Positions 33,771-47,214 are shown, numbered from the stretch's first letter. The stretch is DNA of 64,000 nucleotides from Lathyrus oleraceus (GCF_024323335.1 NC_066585.1:80637359-80701358), one strand, 5' to 3'. Program-made: numbers and translations. The notes: generated by a model from the letters alone, not told the origin.

Positions 33771-35200
33771 ACAAAAGTTGATCAATTGAAAAATATTATT
33801 CTATATATATCTCGGTCAGGGTGTGCAAACCTAACTTCAATGGTATGAGGTCGATCAGATCTTATTTTAATTAGAGTACTATGAAGAAAGTCAGTAATAA
33901 AGTTTGGATTACCATAATACTCAAAACCTACATGAGGTAACACAAATATAAGAACAAGGCCAAGCATTGGAGTGGTCAAACCAGAGCTTAAATAAGTCAA
34001 GACCCCAACGGAGCTCTCCGACTTCTCCATGTCTAGAACTCACTGAGTTCTACCACGACTAAATTGGTCGATGACCACTGGGGCTCCCCGACTCTTCCCT
34101 ATCTGGAACTCATTGAGTTTTACGACGACATTGGGTCAAGAATCCATTAGAAATTTCCAACATCATTAAAGTCGTAGATCTTCTCAAGATACCCTTCGAG
34201 CTTACCCTTCTCCTTAGCAAGACAAAATACACTATGAGCTTAAAGGCAAGGTAAAGATCAATAGAAGTAAAATACAATATTGTTATGAATCTAAGGACCT
34301 CAATAGGATCCAAGCATATTACATGAGAGAGAGAGAGAGAGGGATAGAAAATGTGGCAAAAAGATATGCCTCATGTTATGAAAGAATCGCCATGTCTGGT
34401 CACGTCATTGTATCGGTTTAGAAAATGCATGCAAGTAATAATAGGTCGAGTTATACCTTATCTTCAATAGGAAATAATGTTTTGGGCTTCTTTTGTGCGG
34501 ACATTTCATCCTTTCAGGATTCATGCCCGGGGGCCTTATGTGCATCCTGGAAATTATTTGGCCGACCGAGGTATGAATTCAGAATTTCTAACTTAGCCGA
34601 GATATCTATTTTTGGTCGAGATGGTCATATAGGAACCTCAGACCGACACACATAGGCCGACCCCTGATATCGGGCGGCCGGATTCTTTAATAGTTAAGAG
34701 GCAAGCTAAAAATCATATGAAGTCTAAAAAATATTAGTGTACATCTCGAATTTTGTTAGGACTCAGATAGAGCCCAAACAGTGAGTTCTATACTCATCCT
34801 GAACTTGATCGACCGGACTTTGAAGGAACACTCAAGGGGTTGGAACCGTTACAAAACGATTAATGAATCATTTATGTATTACTAACGGTCATAGACAGTT
34901 ACAAGTATTTATTAAATCCGTTACGAACAATTAAAAAAACGATTATGTTTATGGTAGCCATAAAGCCTAGTTATGGTGATTATTCAGTATTGAGAGAAGA
35001 CTGACAATATATAAAGGTCCTAAGACCAAATAGAAGGGGGACGCGATGAATAACATAAAAATGAGCAAGTTTATGAGAAACCTTGGGCCACCAGCAATGA
35101 TGATCATGAAGACACTTCAACGTGACATTTACGATTTTCCCTGATGTTCTCTTACTAGCATCACGGAGTGGCTATTAGCACTAGGGAGGTGACCTTATTT
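33771..35200. mobile_element. Unclassified LTR-like region with TATA box
   Basis: No coding sequence. There is a roughly 72-bp direct repeat (CTAGAACTCACTGAGTTCTA near 34033 and CTGGAACTCATTGAGTTTTA near 34104), a GA microsatellite at 34326-34343, and a clear TATATAAAGG near 34999-35010 followed by a leader-like stretch. The composition and the lone promoter suggest an LTR of a Ty3/gypsy or copia element, but no termini or partner were found. Confidence 0.4.
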
Positions 35201-36479
35201 TAATATTTTTTGAAAGAACAAGAGTCATGTTATTTAGTTCCTCATAAAATATTTAAAAATTTATGATAATATTAAACAATTTAATAATTAAATTAATTTA
35301 ATTTAATTTCTAAAAAAAACAATTGAGAAGTGTATTAAATTTGATAACCTATATAAAAGGATATATATAGTTTTGTTTGATCACCCCTTAAAAGTAGCTA
35401 TTTTATAAATTGTTCCATTTGACGGAGAGACATTAACGGCCGCCCTCTTCTCTCGAACATTGACTTTCTTTAGAGAGAGACAGTACAGTCCCCTCTTTCA
35501 GCGTTACCTACCATCACACGGACATATCCTACTTCCGCGATGACCGATCATAAACAATATTTAAAATTTATGACTATTTTATCAACAACTGTTCTGCTCA
35601 AAAGAAAATATATATTTAAATTTCATTCAAAAACATACAATTATGAAACGTGTGCAAGTATATTATTAATGTGCATAATTGTATTTTATTAAGATCTAAA
35701 TTTTATATGGTTATATTATGTTTAAAAAAGATTTTATAAATATTTTTTATATAAAAATTATAATTAAATAGAATCTCTTTTTATTTATTATAGTTAAACT
35801 GAGATTAATTTATATAGAATTTCTTAAAACTTAAGACGTCTAAAATATTAAATATAAATATTTTTTTAGTTAAGATTTAAACATGATTTTTTTTATTAAA
35901 ACATATTTGCTAAAGTATATTACTACCAGTAATGATGATACTGAAAAACTAAAAAAAAATAGATGAAGTGCTAATAGCATCTCTAAGTGGGGTTCACACC
36001 CTATAAAAATGTATTATTATTTAGATACCCTTATTAGAGGGAAACATAAGATGCTGTGCTGCGTGTTAAGAAGAAAGTTTCTTATTCTCTGCAACATTCA
36101 CTAAACTTTGTTATTAAAAAAAATGCATTTTAACTCTCTTTGCGTAACCCAGTTTTTCTCTCAATAAAAATAAATGAGAATATAAGGATTGTTTTTAATA
36201 AGCAAAATATGTATTTATCAAAGAGTAGTAGGATACTCTAACCAAAATGTAAAAGATCCCAAAATAAATAAATAAAAGTCAAAGAAACTTAAGACAAAGA
36301 AGAAGATTTTTATACCACCAATCAGAAATTGTATTTATGATTTGGATTAAAATCTTCAATAAGCCAAAACCAAGATAGGGCTTTAATGTTGAAAAAATCT
36401 AAGTCACACTAGCTATAACAACCAAATATAATGTCATTTTTTTCTGTTCCAAATCAACCAGCAAAATACCATCCAAATA
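35201..36479. other. AT-rich sequence, nothing identifiable
   Basis: Very AT-rich, with long A and T runs and no reading frame, RNA gene or terminal repeat that I can support. Confidence 0.5.
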
Positions 36480-37941
36480 ATACTAAGTCATTTGCAGTCA
36501 ATCAAGCCCAACCAAAACAATTTTGACATGAAGAAATGCTATACAATACTGTCTTTCTTGACTACATCATATCTAATCCAAGTGCAAATGTTGGACCACA
36601 CATTCTTCACGATAGAACATCTAAGGAAAAGATGATTTACGTCTTCCTCCTGTTGAAAGTAGAAAACACATACCAAGTCATGTGGATCATGTATGATATT
36701 TTGAAATTTGAGTTGTAGTCAAATTGGTAATTTATTTTGGAGAAGACGCCAACAGAAAGTTTTAATTTTCTTCAGGACTTTTGTTTCCCACATGAACTTC
36801 AAAGCTTTCCACAATCACCAACCTGCTCTGCATCAACACCCTGCACGATTTTTGCATATCAATCTTTAACAGAAAAAAAATCATCCCCTGCACTAATCCA
36901 TACCATGTGATCAACCACATTACAAGATGGATTGACTTCATTCAATAATTGATTAAGCCCCATTAAATCTTCAGTAGCATAATTTTCTTGAACACCTCGA
37001 TCAATGATGTTCAGATGAGCATTACATTTCCAAACCTGCTAACTCCACATTCCCATCTTTCCAACCTCAATATTGTTATTAATTATAAATGAGGGAACAA
37101 AGTTGCCAAGGGGACATGATTGCACCATTTTGCATATCAAAATGGTATATTCTCTCCGGACCTTAATTTAAAGGACAAGTGATTTATGAATCCTTTGGCA
37201 ATCTCCTTACCATTATTGTTGATCAAGTCCTATCACCATTGGGAACATTTAGACCTCCTACAATACAATGCATTATACCAGAAAGAGATTCACATATCTA
37301 TGTTCTAACAACCCCTTCCAAATTGAATCTTCTTCATTTAAGAATCTCCAAATCCATTTTGACATTAAAGCTTTGTTGAAGACCTTGACATCTTTAATAC
37401 CAAAACCCCCTTCAACTTTGGTCTTGCACACCTTCGACCACTTAATCCAACATATGCCTTTCCCTGAGGCAGCCACATGCCAAATGAAGTTCCTTTGCAT
37501 TCTTATTACCTCTTTTATCACCCTGACATGATCATTGTAAAAAGACAAGTGATGAACAGGTAGATTATTGATAATTGAGTTAATGAGAGTAACTCGAACC
37601 TATCAAGATCCCCAAAAATTTAAAGGGAATATTATCAATTTTACAACTAAAAAAGTAAGAGGCGGCCTAAAGGAAATGCTCTCTAACACCTATACCATAG
37701 ATTTTACTCTTCCACATGTTTATTCTCAGTCCTGAAATCATCTCAAATCCTTTCAATATGGACTTACTAGCCCACAGGTTGGACCACGAGGCTTCACCCA
37801 CTAGAATTATGTCATCAGCAAATTGAATTAAGTCGTAAGCCACACTTTTATTTACTTGAAACTCTTTAAATAATCCAGATATTACATCTTGTTTTACCAA
37901 ACCAGCCAAGCCCTCAATAACTATTGCAAACAAGAAAGGTG
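36480..37941 (-). pseudogene. L1-type LINE fragment: RT end and zf-RVT domain
   Basis: Minus strand from 37941 reads the RT of a plant L1-type LINE (PFLFAIVIEGLAGLVKQDVI, YDLIQFADDIILVGEASWSN, GFEMISGLRINMWKSKIYGI; the FADD catalytic box is intact). It then reads FIWHVAASGKGICWIKWSKV and GGFGIKDVKVFNKALMSKWI, then the reverse-transcriptase zinc-binding region (IKTFCWRLLQNKLP near 36740 and EDVNHLFLRCSIVKNVW near 36600-36640). Frameshifts separate these blocks. The 5' half (endonuclease, RT fingers) is gone because an Ogre-type LTR starts at 37942. Confidence 0.88.
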
Positions 37942-40900
37942 TGTAATACCCCAAAATTTACCCTTCATTTTTGGAAGCATGGGATTATGTTTCACACTGC
38001 ATTAGCATCATACAAGGTCGTACTCATGGCATACTACATCAGTGACTTGGGAAATCAGGGTTTGATTGACCACTCCTTAACCAGAAGGAGCCCACACAAA
38101 GCAACACTGAGAAATGGACTTCATTCTCCAAATATACAAGTCTCAATGGTCTCAAGGTAGTCCAGGTATCTTATGATGGTCTACAGTTCATCAGCGGAAG
38201 ATTCAGAGCTCTCAGAGTGTGCATCTGGATTTAATCAGAAATCAGGGGTTTCATGGCTATCTGCAACAGGCAAGGTTGGCTGGAAGTGAAGGGGGTTCAT
38301 TCATGTCATGATTATAGAGGCATCTTGGCCTAAGAATATCCACAATTATCACAGAAAGATCCGTTGGCAATCAATGCAATCAGTTCCTAGTCATTTTTGC
38401 CCTAAAACTAGGGTTTGGTATAAAATCGGTTTATTTCTGATTCCTTGGGTGAAACTCATTTCCATGGCCCTCCATATGTCCACAAGGATCTACATGCAAA
38501 AAAATCAGCTCTTTATTTGAGCCAGAGGTGCTTCAATTGATCAATGGAATCGGGAATCAGACGGCTTGGGAAAAGTCAACTGTGAGGCCAGAAAAGTCAA
38601 CTCCTGACATTTTGAAAGTGGAATCTCAAAATTCATGCCTAAGGGAGCCTACATGTGAAATTTGATCAAGTTTGGATCATGGATTCATCATTTAATCAGG
38701 AGTTGGAAAAGTTACTAAATTTGGAAATAGTTGACTCTCCATTTAAGGCAAGTTTTTATGGTTTTTGCATCCACTTTAAGCCTATATTCCATCAAGATGC
38801 AAGCTCCATTTTAAAATTTCCCCAACATGAAAGTTGTTCCTCTTGTTCCAAGCTTTCTAGAGATATAAAGTTTGTTTCATTTGGATTAAAATTGAGAAAT
38901 TTATGCTTGGTCAAAGTGAGACATTATTTTAGAACACTTAGAAAATTTTCTAAGTCCAAAATCTGCAAGATTTGTCAAGACTTATGGGCCAGATTTCTGG
39001 CACTTCAAGGCATCTTTTGAAATTACTTTCTTCATGACAGTTGTACCTTGATATGTCCTCTTTCACACCTTTTTGGAACCACCCCATTTGGATCATTGGT
39101 TTGAAAGATACACTCATCTAAAGTTGGTATCATAGACTGAATTTTTTGACAGCATTTAGGCCAAACTGGCCCAACCATTTTGCAGCTATGGAACCTGAAC
39201 TTTATGGCCATTTTTCACCTCTTTCCACTCATCATTTCAACTTGTGTTCAACATGAAAGATGTTAAGCTTCATGCCCTCTTTCTACTGTTTGCATTGCCT
39301 TGCCATTTGGACATGTATTCATCGAGATATAAAGCCTCAAAGTCACCTATTTGGTTTGTTTTTGTGCTGCACAAGAAAACCAGTCATACCACAAAATTGA
39401 CCAACCCTTGCATTTCCTCATTTGGCCATTTGCTTTATGTTCACTAACTTTATTTTTCCACAATTGTATTTCCTAATATCACCTCACTTTTGGCACTTTT
39501 TGCTCATGGATCCAAACCAAGCATTTAAGCCCATTAGTCACATAAGACCTACATATATAAACTTCTAAAACCCTAATCAGAATGGAGGCTGCAGAACTTT
39601 AGGGCAAGGCAAGCTTAGTTTTCATTTCAAGATCCATTTCTCATTTTTCATTTTCTCAAGCACAAGCATCAAAAGAGCATCTCTTTTTTCTTCCACCCTC
39701 TCCATCTTCAAGGGGCAGTGGACCTTTCATCCACTAGGTAAGCATCTTATCACCCTCTTCCATGAATATCTTGCTTTCTCATCATTGTTTTTCATGCTTA
39801 CCATCCACACTCCATGTTATTTTTTCATTTATACCATACCATGCCATGCTTATTTTCCATGTTAATAATATACCATGTTTGTCCATGAACCCTTTAATAT
39901 GAGGCTTTGCTCTAAGTTGGAATTTTGTAACATTGAATTTTTGTCGTATCCTTGCATGAGCCTACCTTGTTGTTTACTTTTCTACATGGTAGGGCCACTA
40001 TTTTTTATAAAACAAAGCATCATTGTGTTCTACATGTTCCAAACTCAAACTTTGATTTTTACATCATCCCATTTGGAGCACCATAGAGGGAGATATGTTA
40101 GTTGGAAGTTTGAAAAAATTTCCTGCGTTTCACGCGTATGCATGCATGGCTGTAGGGCTTTTTTTTTCATTTGCATGAAAAATAACACGTGTCCACGTTA
40201 GACACGGCTCGAACCCACGCGCGCCCATACAATCCCAGCCATCCGCCCCTTGTTTTGTCCGCTAGTGCATAAGTGGAAGCTTGACCAATTGAGCCACATG
40301 TTCACATAATACTTAAATGTCACATTTATTTTCTGCTGTGTCACACTGAAAAATGCTTGGACCATGGGCCTCCCATTCTCTTGCTGTTGACACCCCTGCG
40401 TTTGCCCCATTATTCCATCATTCATTTATTTTCTTTTTCATTTTCTTAATTCTTTTTTTATTTTCTGTTTTGCTTTTTAATTAATAAAAATATTTTATTT
40501 ATTCATAAAAATACCAAAAAATGTTTTTTATATTCTTTAATGTTTTATTTAATTTATTTAATTTTTATTTTCATATTTTATTTATTGTTAATATTTTCTT
40601 TTAATTATTTGTTTCAAATAGTCCATTTTAACACACATATTTTCATTTATTTTATTTTCATAACTTAGAATTATTTTTAATTTCTGATTTTTGGAATGAG
40701 GGTTGACCAATGTCTCATGGTCAAGCTAACCTTTTCTTGGGATTTTATTTCTCATTTTCAATTTATTTTGGATTTATTTTTGACCTAGTTTGCTTGGTTG
40801 ACTTTTTCATTTGACTTCTGTTTTATTTCAATTAATTTATACACTAATTTTCATTATTTTTAAAATAGTTTTGGGGGATGATCATGTCCTGACCCCACCT

Positions 40901-41690
40901 TAGTTAGTTTAATTTTTCATAATTTTTGTGATTAATTTACTAGTTTTGACATTTTTTAAATTGACTTGACTTTACAATTGACTTTTCTATGATTGATGTT
41001 TGACATAGGGATTGCTTAAGGCAATTGAAGAGATCTTTTGATCCTCCCTTGTTCATCTCATATGCCACATATTAGAGGCCTTTTACCTTGATTTTATTTG
41101 ATCCTTGCATCATTGATTCTTTGTGTGTATAGTTTCACTTGTCTGATTCATCTGATATTTTTTATACTTGTTTCTTTCATCCATGCTTCTATTGTTTGAT
41201 TGTTTAACATGTTTATACTTCTCATACATTGTCTAATGCTCATTCATTTCATTCTTTGATTCTTTGATTTAATTACATACTTGTTTATATCTGATTTGTT
41301 TGATTAACTGTTGCCTACTTGTATGATGTATGAGGCATATATTATTATTGTTTGATCGCCATGAACAACCCCCATTCATAACAAATGTACCCCTCTCCCT
41401 TGAAGTGTATAATGTTTATTCTTTCATTCTTTATTCATCTATTATTTCTCTTGTAAGTCGATTGCTTCAGGCATCGCCATCTACCACCTGTAAGTCGATT
41501 GCTTCATGCATCGCCATCTACCCTTACTAGTGACTCTTCTCCTTGCTCCATCCGTCGATTCTTGTTCCGTTTAGGTAGCACCCATTAGGTAGAATCTTTT
41601 GTATGATAACATAGGTAGCATTCCCATATTCTTTTGTATGATAACATAGGTAGAATTCCCATATTCTTTGGTATGATAACATAGGTAGAA
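37942..41690 (+). mobile_element. Ogre-superfamily LTR, plus strand, 3' end lost
   Basis: It starts TGTAATACCCCAAAATTTAC, a typical start for this LTR class, directly inside the LINE RT. From about 41250 it matches the LTR fragment at 5690-6190 (TTGTTTGATTAA, CATTCATAACAAATGTACCC, GTAAGTCGATTGCTTCATGC, GGTAGCACCCATTAGG). It carries a TATA box, ACATATATAAAC, near 39549-39560 with AAAACCCTAATC downstream. It ends in 35-bp units (GTATGATAACATAGGTAG at 41601, 41636 and 41671), and the 3' third of the LTR is missing. Confidence 0.75.
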
Positions 41691-41870
41691 TTCCCTTATC
41701 TATTCCCTTAATGTGTTCTCATGATTAAGTCACACTTAATACATTAAACGGACTATCTATTCTAGGGACTTTATTAATCAACCATAATAAAGAAAATGCC
41801 TTTTATTATTAATAAATAATTCGATACAAGTACCAAAAGTATTGGCCTCTAGGGCTTACACCAACACAAG
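41691..41870 (+). mobile_element. Copia-like LTR remnant
   Basis: The sequence ending GTATTGGCCTCTAGGGCTTA CACC, with GTCACACTTAATACATTAAA upstream, resembles the end of a Ty1/copia LTR that I recall from legumes. Only about 180 bp are present, with no primer site, so classification is tentative. Confidence 0.4.
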
Positions 41871-44800
41871 CAGATACAGCAGTCCTGATTTCCATGTCAC
41901 TGCATTGCATCACATCATTTTGCATTCATTTCATTTAACACATGTTTATCCATTTCTATGGGTTTATATCTCCCCTTGATTCCGGTCGGGGTGTAGCACC
42001 TCAAATTTGCACCCATCATTGTACATACATTCTCATATTAGGTCATAGCATAACATGGTCCACTGCATAGCATTGCATTGTCCCAGTTGCCTCAAGTGCA
42101 AGCCAATCAAGAAATTAGGTCAAACTAGTCAGGAGATCAGTCAGTCAAGCAAGCAAGCACAAATTCCATTGAGCCAAGGCCTTAGGGTTGGTCCAACATG
42201 TTCACATGACTTGAGGATCCATTTGAAGTGTTTTGGTCAAGGATTGGATGTTCAGAAGTCATCAGTCAATGCACAGTCAGTCAGAAACCCTAAAAGTCAA
42301 CTGTTGGTCAACTGTCCATTTAATCAGTGATTTGATGATGGAAATTGGTTTGAGAGGTCTCATTCATGTCCAAATAGGCCTCATATATCATGTCAAACAC
42401 CATCATGGAAGAATTTGAAGCCAGATCAGAAATTTCCAAAAATGGAAACTGGACCTGTAACTGAAACCTGCCATAAATGGAAAGTCTTGATCCTCAAACT
42501 TACATCATGATACAAGCTTCAAATGAATTTTTGCCCAACATGAAAGTTGAAGATCTTGTTCTCCCATTTCCAAAAAGTCCAAGAACACTCAATTCCCATG
42601 TATGGTTGGCAAGTTATGATCGAATCGTTTTCAGAAATTCTTGAACTTCAAAAGGCCATATCTCTCAAACCATTTGGCCAATTTGGGTGGGGTTTTTTCC
42701 TACAAGTCACATTTGATCCCCTCTTTCCAAAAATGTAACTTTCATGTACCAAAACTTCACCAATCAAAATGGCATTTTTGGACTTGCATGAATTAAATTC
42801 AAGTGAGTGGAATTTTGACTTTTCAAATTAATCATTTCCCACCATTCCTACTATCCAAATATGATCTGAAATTGCATTTAAAACATGTTACAAAGCCCAA
42901 ATTTGTGCAAGTACATGTATCCATACCTAGTTGCTTGAAATTGGAAAAGAAAGTACACTTATTCAACAACTACATCCCACAAATCCATGGACCATGATCT
43001 GTACCACAAAAACAGCAGATCTTTTCCTCATTTTCTGTCATATTGAAACCACTACTAGCTGCACAACACAACAGAACTCACTCATGCTAAAATCCTCATT
43101 CTCTCTCATTTGGCATTTTGACAAAATTGCAAATTCTATCCAAAACAACAAGCAACACAAAACAGAAGATCAGAACATCATTTCCTGTCACATGAAATCA
43201 GTATGCAGCCAACATAACCAACAGAAAAACCTTGGCTCACTCATTCTCTAAAAATCACACTTTTGCATTTTTCCAAAACCTGTCCAAAACTCTCAAAGAA
43301 CTGGACATTGCCTTGCCAAAAACAACATTCAAGCAACATTATGGACCTGTTGCAACCACTTTCCTCCATCTGTAAAGCCTCACAACACTGCTGTTTTCAA
43401 AAGAGCACAGCCATGGCAGAGTTTGTTTAAAGTCTTTCCAAGCTGTTGCAAGCTAAAGCCAACTTCAGCATCCATCATGTGGAGGACCATAGAGCATCTG
43501 TTTCACCATTAAAGCACCAAACAACAACTGTTTTTCCATTTGCTTCAAAAATAAGTAAGATTTCGACCCTCTCTATTTCCAAAATCATGAGATGTTTCTG
43601 GTAGGTCTCTCCATGCTGAGTCTCGTGGTGTGTTTGTTTTTGAAAATGATTGACTATTGCTCGAGTTATGCTGAAAACAAGTTTGATGTTAAAATTTGTT
43701 TTTGTTCGATCCATGAGCATGGCTGTGTTTTATTGAAAACTATTGATGGATTCGTGTTAGTGGTCGTTAGATGATCATGTCTGTATATTTAACTTAAATT
43801 TCTGGAAAAATTCTTTGAATCGAATTGGAAGGGATGAAGAGGATTCACTGTAGACATAAACCCTAAAGCCAATTTTCCAGATTTTCTTCTGTTTCACGCG
43901 TGCATGGCCAACAACCAATAGAAACATTTCATTTTCTGGACCAAAACGACCGTGTTTGGATAAGTGGCGCAAGTAATTACAAAAATGCCATTCAGCGTGG
44001 CATGTGTCCCATTGGAATATGTTGTTTTGCAATTTTTATTTCATTTGGTCACCAATCTTGTAAAAATCATAACTCCACCAATTTTTATCCAAATTTCATG
44101 GGATTTTTTGCATTAGCTTCATCATGATCTCTACTTTTTTATCATAATTTTTCCAGAATTTTGTGATCAATGGATTTTAATTGGTATTAGGGTTTGTGAC
44201 ATGTGCTCATATTTTGTACACTTTGCCAAAACATTTGTGAAATGATGATGCTTTATCCAATGGCCCTCAAACTTTTTTTGCTTAAACTAGACACACTCAT
44301 GGTGATTTTGGTGTAGAGTTTGTGAATTTATCATTGCTGGTTTGTGAGATATGATTTTTTGAATTAGGGTGTGACAATTTGTGTCACACCATTGATGTCC
44401 AACTTCATGATTTTCATTACCATGCTTCTTGACCTCAAATTGATCTGATTTTTTGCATGAACCTACTCTTGTATGTCTAGTTTACATGTGAATTTTATTG
44501 GAATTATTTGTGGCATTTCCTAATTGTTTGAGATTTTCTCCCCTGATTAGTCATATGTTGACTTTTTGTGACACATGTTCCCATTTCATTTGTGAAATTC
44601 TCATACTTTATTGGATGGACATGAAATTTTACATGAGATAACTAGACATCCTCATATTTGCCATGGTTTTAGTCCCATTCATTTATCATACACCATCTTT
44701 GATTTATGATTTTTCTAAGTTGATGCATGTTTGGTTGACTTCATTGAGCATGTTCAAAATTGCTTTGACTTTCTGATTTTCATTGACTGCCTTCCATTTG

Positions 44801-45955
44801 TCCAAATGAGATGAAATTTGACATGCTTACCATGCTGTGGGTTGTGATTGATCATGATTTATTTGGTGATTTTTGGAAATGTTTGAGTTGACTTTTGATG
44901 CAAGTCTTGCTGTTGACTTCTATGAGCTTCTGAATGCCATGTTTTGACTTCTTTTGTTCATGAAATGATGATAGTGATTGATATGAATGTGAACCCAATT
45001 GGTTGTGTTTCTTAATGGTTTGAACATGATTTTGGATGCTTGCCCTTTGCTGTTTTGACTTTTTCATTCCTTTTTGACCCTAGGCTTGTCCTAGTGGTCA
45101 TGTTACTCACTTTTGAGCTTATGTTTTCAGGTTGACCAACAAATGACCAATGAGACCAATTCTTTTTGATTGAGCTTGCTTAAATATCATTGTCTAACCT
45201 ATTTGTTTTGTAGGTGGCTTGGCTCACATGCCTTGAGCCTTGTGCCTTGCACATCCATTTGCTTGTGTTGACTGGTTGATATCTGTTTCATTTTGATTTA
45301 ACTTTGACTTGTATACTAACTGTGCTTGACTGATTTCAGGTACTTTAGTTGCTTTTAGTTCCTTGTGAACTTTTGCTTTGCTTTGCTTGTATAAGCAATT
45401 TGCATTGAGGTATACTTCTAATCTTCGTGTAGTCTGGAAGACCTGGCCTGTTACTTGGACAGGCAACTGTCTGAAGTCCTCCTTAAGAGGCAATGTTTGT
45501 GGATGTTTAATTTTGTCCTTGCATAGAGTCAAAGTCCTCCTAAGTGAAGAGGCAATTGGCAGAACCCAAGGGATATGCAACCTATCCCCTGCTATTCAGT
45601 GTGTCATCTGCTTTGCTCACACCACTGTGTTGATGCATTGCAGATACAAACCCAAGATCTTGTACAAACTGTACAGTTGAGTCAGTTTTAAATGTGTAGA
45701 AGGGTTCCCACTTTCTGAACCCACACATTCTTGTCTTAAGCTCTCCCAGGCCAGGGATAAGAACTGTGAAGTCTTACCTTCACTCACCTTTCATCTGCTT
45801 CACCTTAGCCCCTCAATGGCAAGGTTAAGAGCACATTCACCCAGTTCCAGAGGTTTGTTTGTTGAGGTTGATATGACCCCTCGACTAAAACCTAACCCTT
45901 GTTTGAGCCACTTGCTTGTGTATAGTGTGTGCTATCTGTGCTTGTATGTTTGTTT

Positions 45956-46196
45956 GACTTGCTTCCTGTGCGAGTTAGGATTGTTTGACTTGCTTCCTGT
46001 GCAAGTTAGGATTGTTTGACTTGCTTCCTGTGCAAGTTAGGATTGTTTGACTTGCTTCCTGTGCAAGTTAGGGTTAGTTTAGACTTGCTTCCCGTGCAAG
46101 TTAGGTTTTGCTTGGCTTGCTTCCTGTGCAAGTTAAGTGTGTGTGTGGCTTGCTTCCTGTGCAAGTCATGATTAGGATAGGCTGGCTCCCTGTGCC
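45956..46196 (+). repeat. Eight-unit hairpin array in Ogre LTR
   Basis: Units start at 45956, 45987, 46018, 46049, 46082, 46114, 46147 and about 46180, with spacing 31-33 bp. Each has a stem CTTGC / GCAAG around a 7-nt loop (TTCCTGT or a close variant). Unit 1 has GCGAG, which still pairs as a wobble. The last unit has CTGGC / GCCAG with both arms changed so that pairing is kept. Confidence 0.88.
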
Positions 46197-46547
46197 AGTT
46201 AGCTAGAAACCTTAACTTAGGGATGAATTTGCATGATAACATCTAGGCTCGAGTCGTAGTCTCCCTAGTTGTGTCTCCCTCTGTTATCTGGTTAGGCTAG
46301 TCCTTTATCCCTCCGTAGGGGAACTACATCGCCCTGATCTTCATACCAGATGAAGTATGTAGGCAGGAGATTGAGCTGATCTCTCCGGGCGCCCTTTTTC
46401 TTTTTGTGTGTGTTGTCTGACATTTGCTAGGCTCGAGTCCCCGACTCCTTAGCAATTTGTTGTCTGTCTGTTTGAGTGTGTGCTTGACAGTTATAGGCTC
46501 GAGTCCCCGACTCCCTATTAACTTGTTGTGTTGTTGTGTGCTTGGAA

Positions 46548-46740
46548 GCTGATGTAAGTCCATCGAGTGGCATTTGGGTTCCAGTGTGTGTGTTTTGGTT
46601 CGGATGCTGATGTAAGTCCAGTGATTGGCATTCAGGCTCCACGTTTGCCTCTTTGAGTGCGTTTTGGTTCGGATGCTGATGTAAGTCCAGTGATTGGCAT
46701 TCGGGCTCCACGTTTGCCTGTGTGTATTTTGTTTGTTTGT
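46548..46740 (+). repeat. GCTGATGTAAGTCC tandem units in Ogre LTR
   Basis: Three units at 46548, 46606 and 46675 share GCTGATGTAAGTCC and a following TGGCATT..GGCTCCA. The same array occurs in the LTR copies at 6602-6790 and 23785-24010. Confidence 0.85.
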
Positions 46741-47214
46741 GTGCGTGTCAGCCGAGCTACGAATGCTCTGATTCTTCTCTCGTCCGAGAAGATACGTATG
46801 CATAGGATGCGATATCCTAGCGAGCATGTGTCGTCTTCCCAGTCCGAACTACTTCGACTCTGATGTCTATGCCTGATAGACTAAGTAGGCCCAGGATGCG
46901 ATATCCTGCCGAGTCAGTTTCAGTCTGTTTTCTTGTGTCTCTTTCAGCCTGTGTAGATGAGTGTTTGAGCAGTGTTTAGCAACCATTTTTCCTTCCTATT
47001 GTGCGTGGATCCCGTAGAGTACTACGGATGCGTAGGGGTGCTAATATCTTCCCTTCGCATAACTGACTCCCGAACCCATCCTCTTTGGTCGCGAGACCAT
47101 GTTCTTTTCCAGGTTTACTCTGAGCGTTTCCTTTCCCTCTTTTGGGATAAATAACGCACGGTGGCGGCTCTGTTGTTCTTGTTTTCCCGCCGGTTTTTCG
47201 CGTGATGCGACAGC

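Larger units (their letters stand above)
41992..47212 (+). repeat. Ogre 5' LTR, 5,221 bp
   Basis: TGTAGCACCTC to GATGCGACA. About 12 substitutions and no net indel separate the first 4,042 bp from the 3' LTR. Internal arrays are hairpin units at 45956-46196 and GCTGATGTAAGTCC units at 46548-46740 (69-bp spacing of the last pair). Near the end are the AATAACGCACGGTGGCGGC block and the GATACGTATGCA words shared with related LTRs. Open frames inside are not coding. Confidence 0.95.

Noticed and set aside
46324..46827. 167-codon minus-strand frame with similar repeats
   Set aside because: Same LTR array in the young Ogre, read on the antisense strand; an artefact of repeat length.
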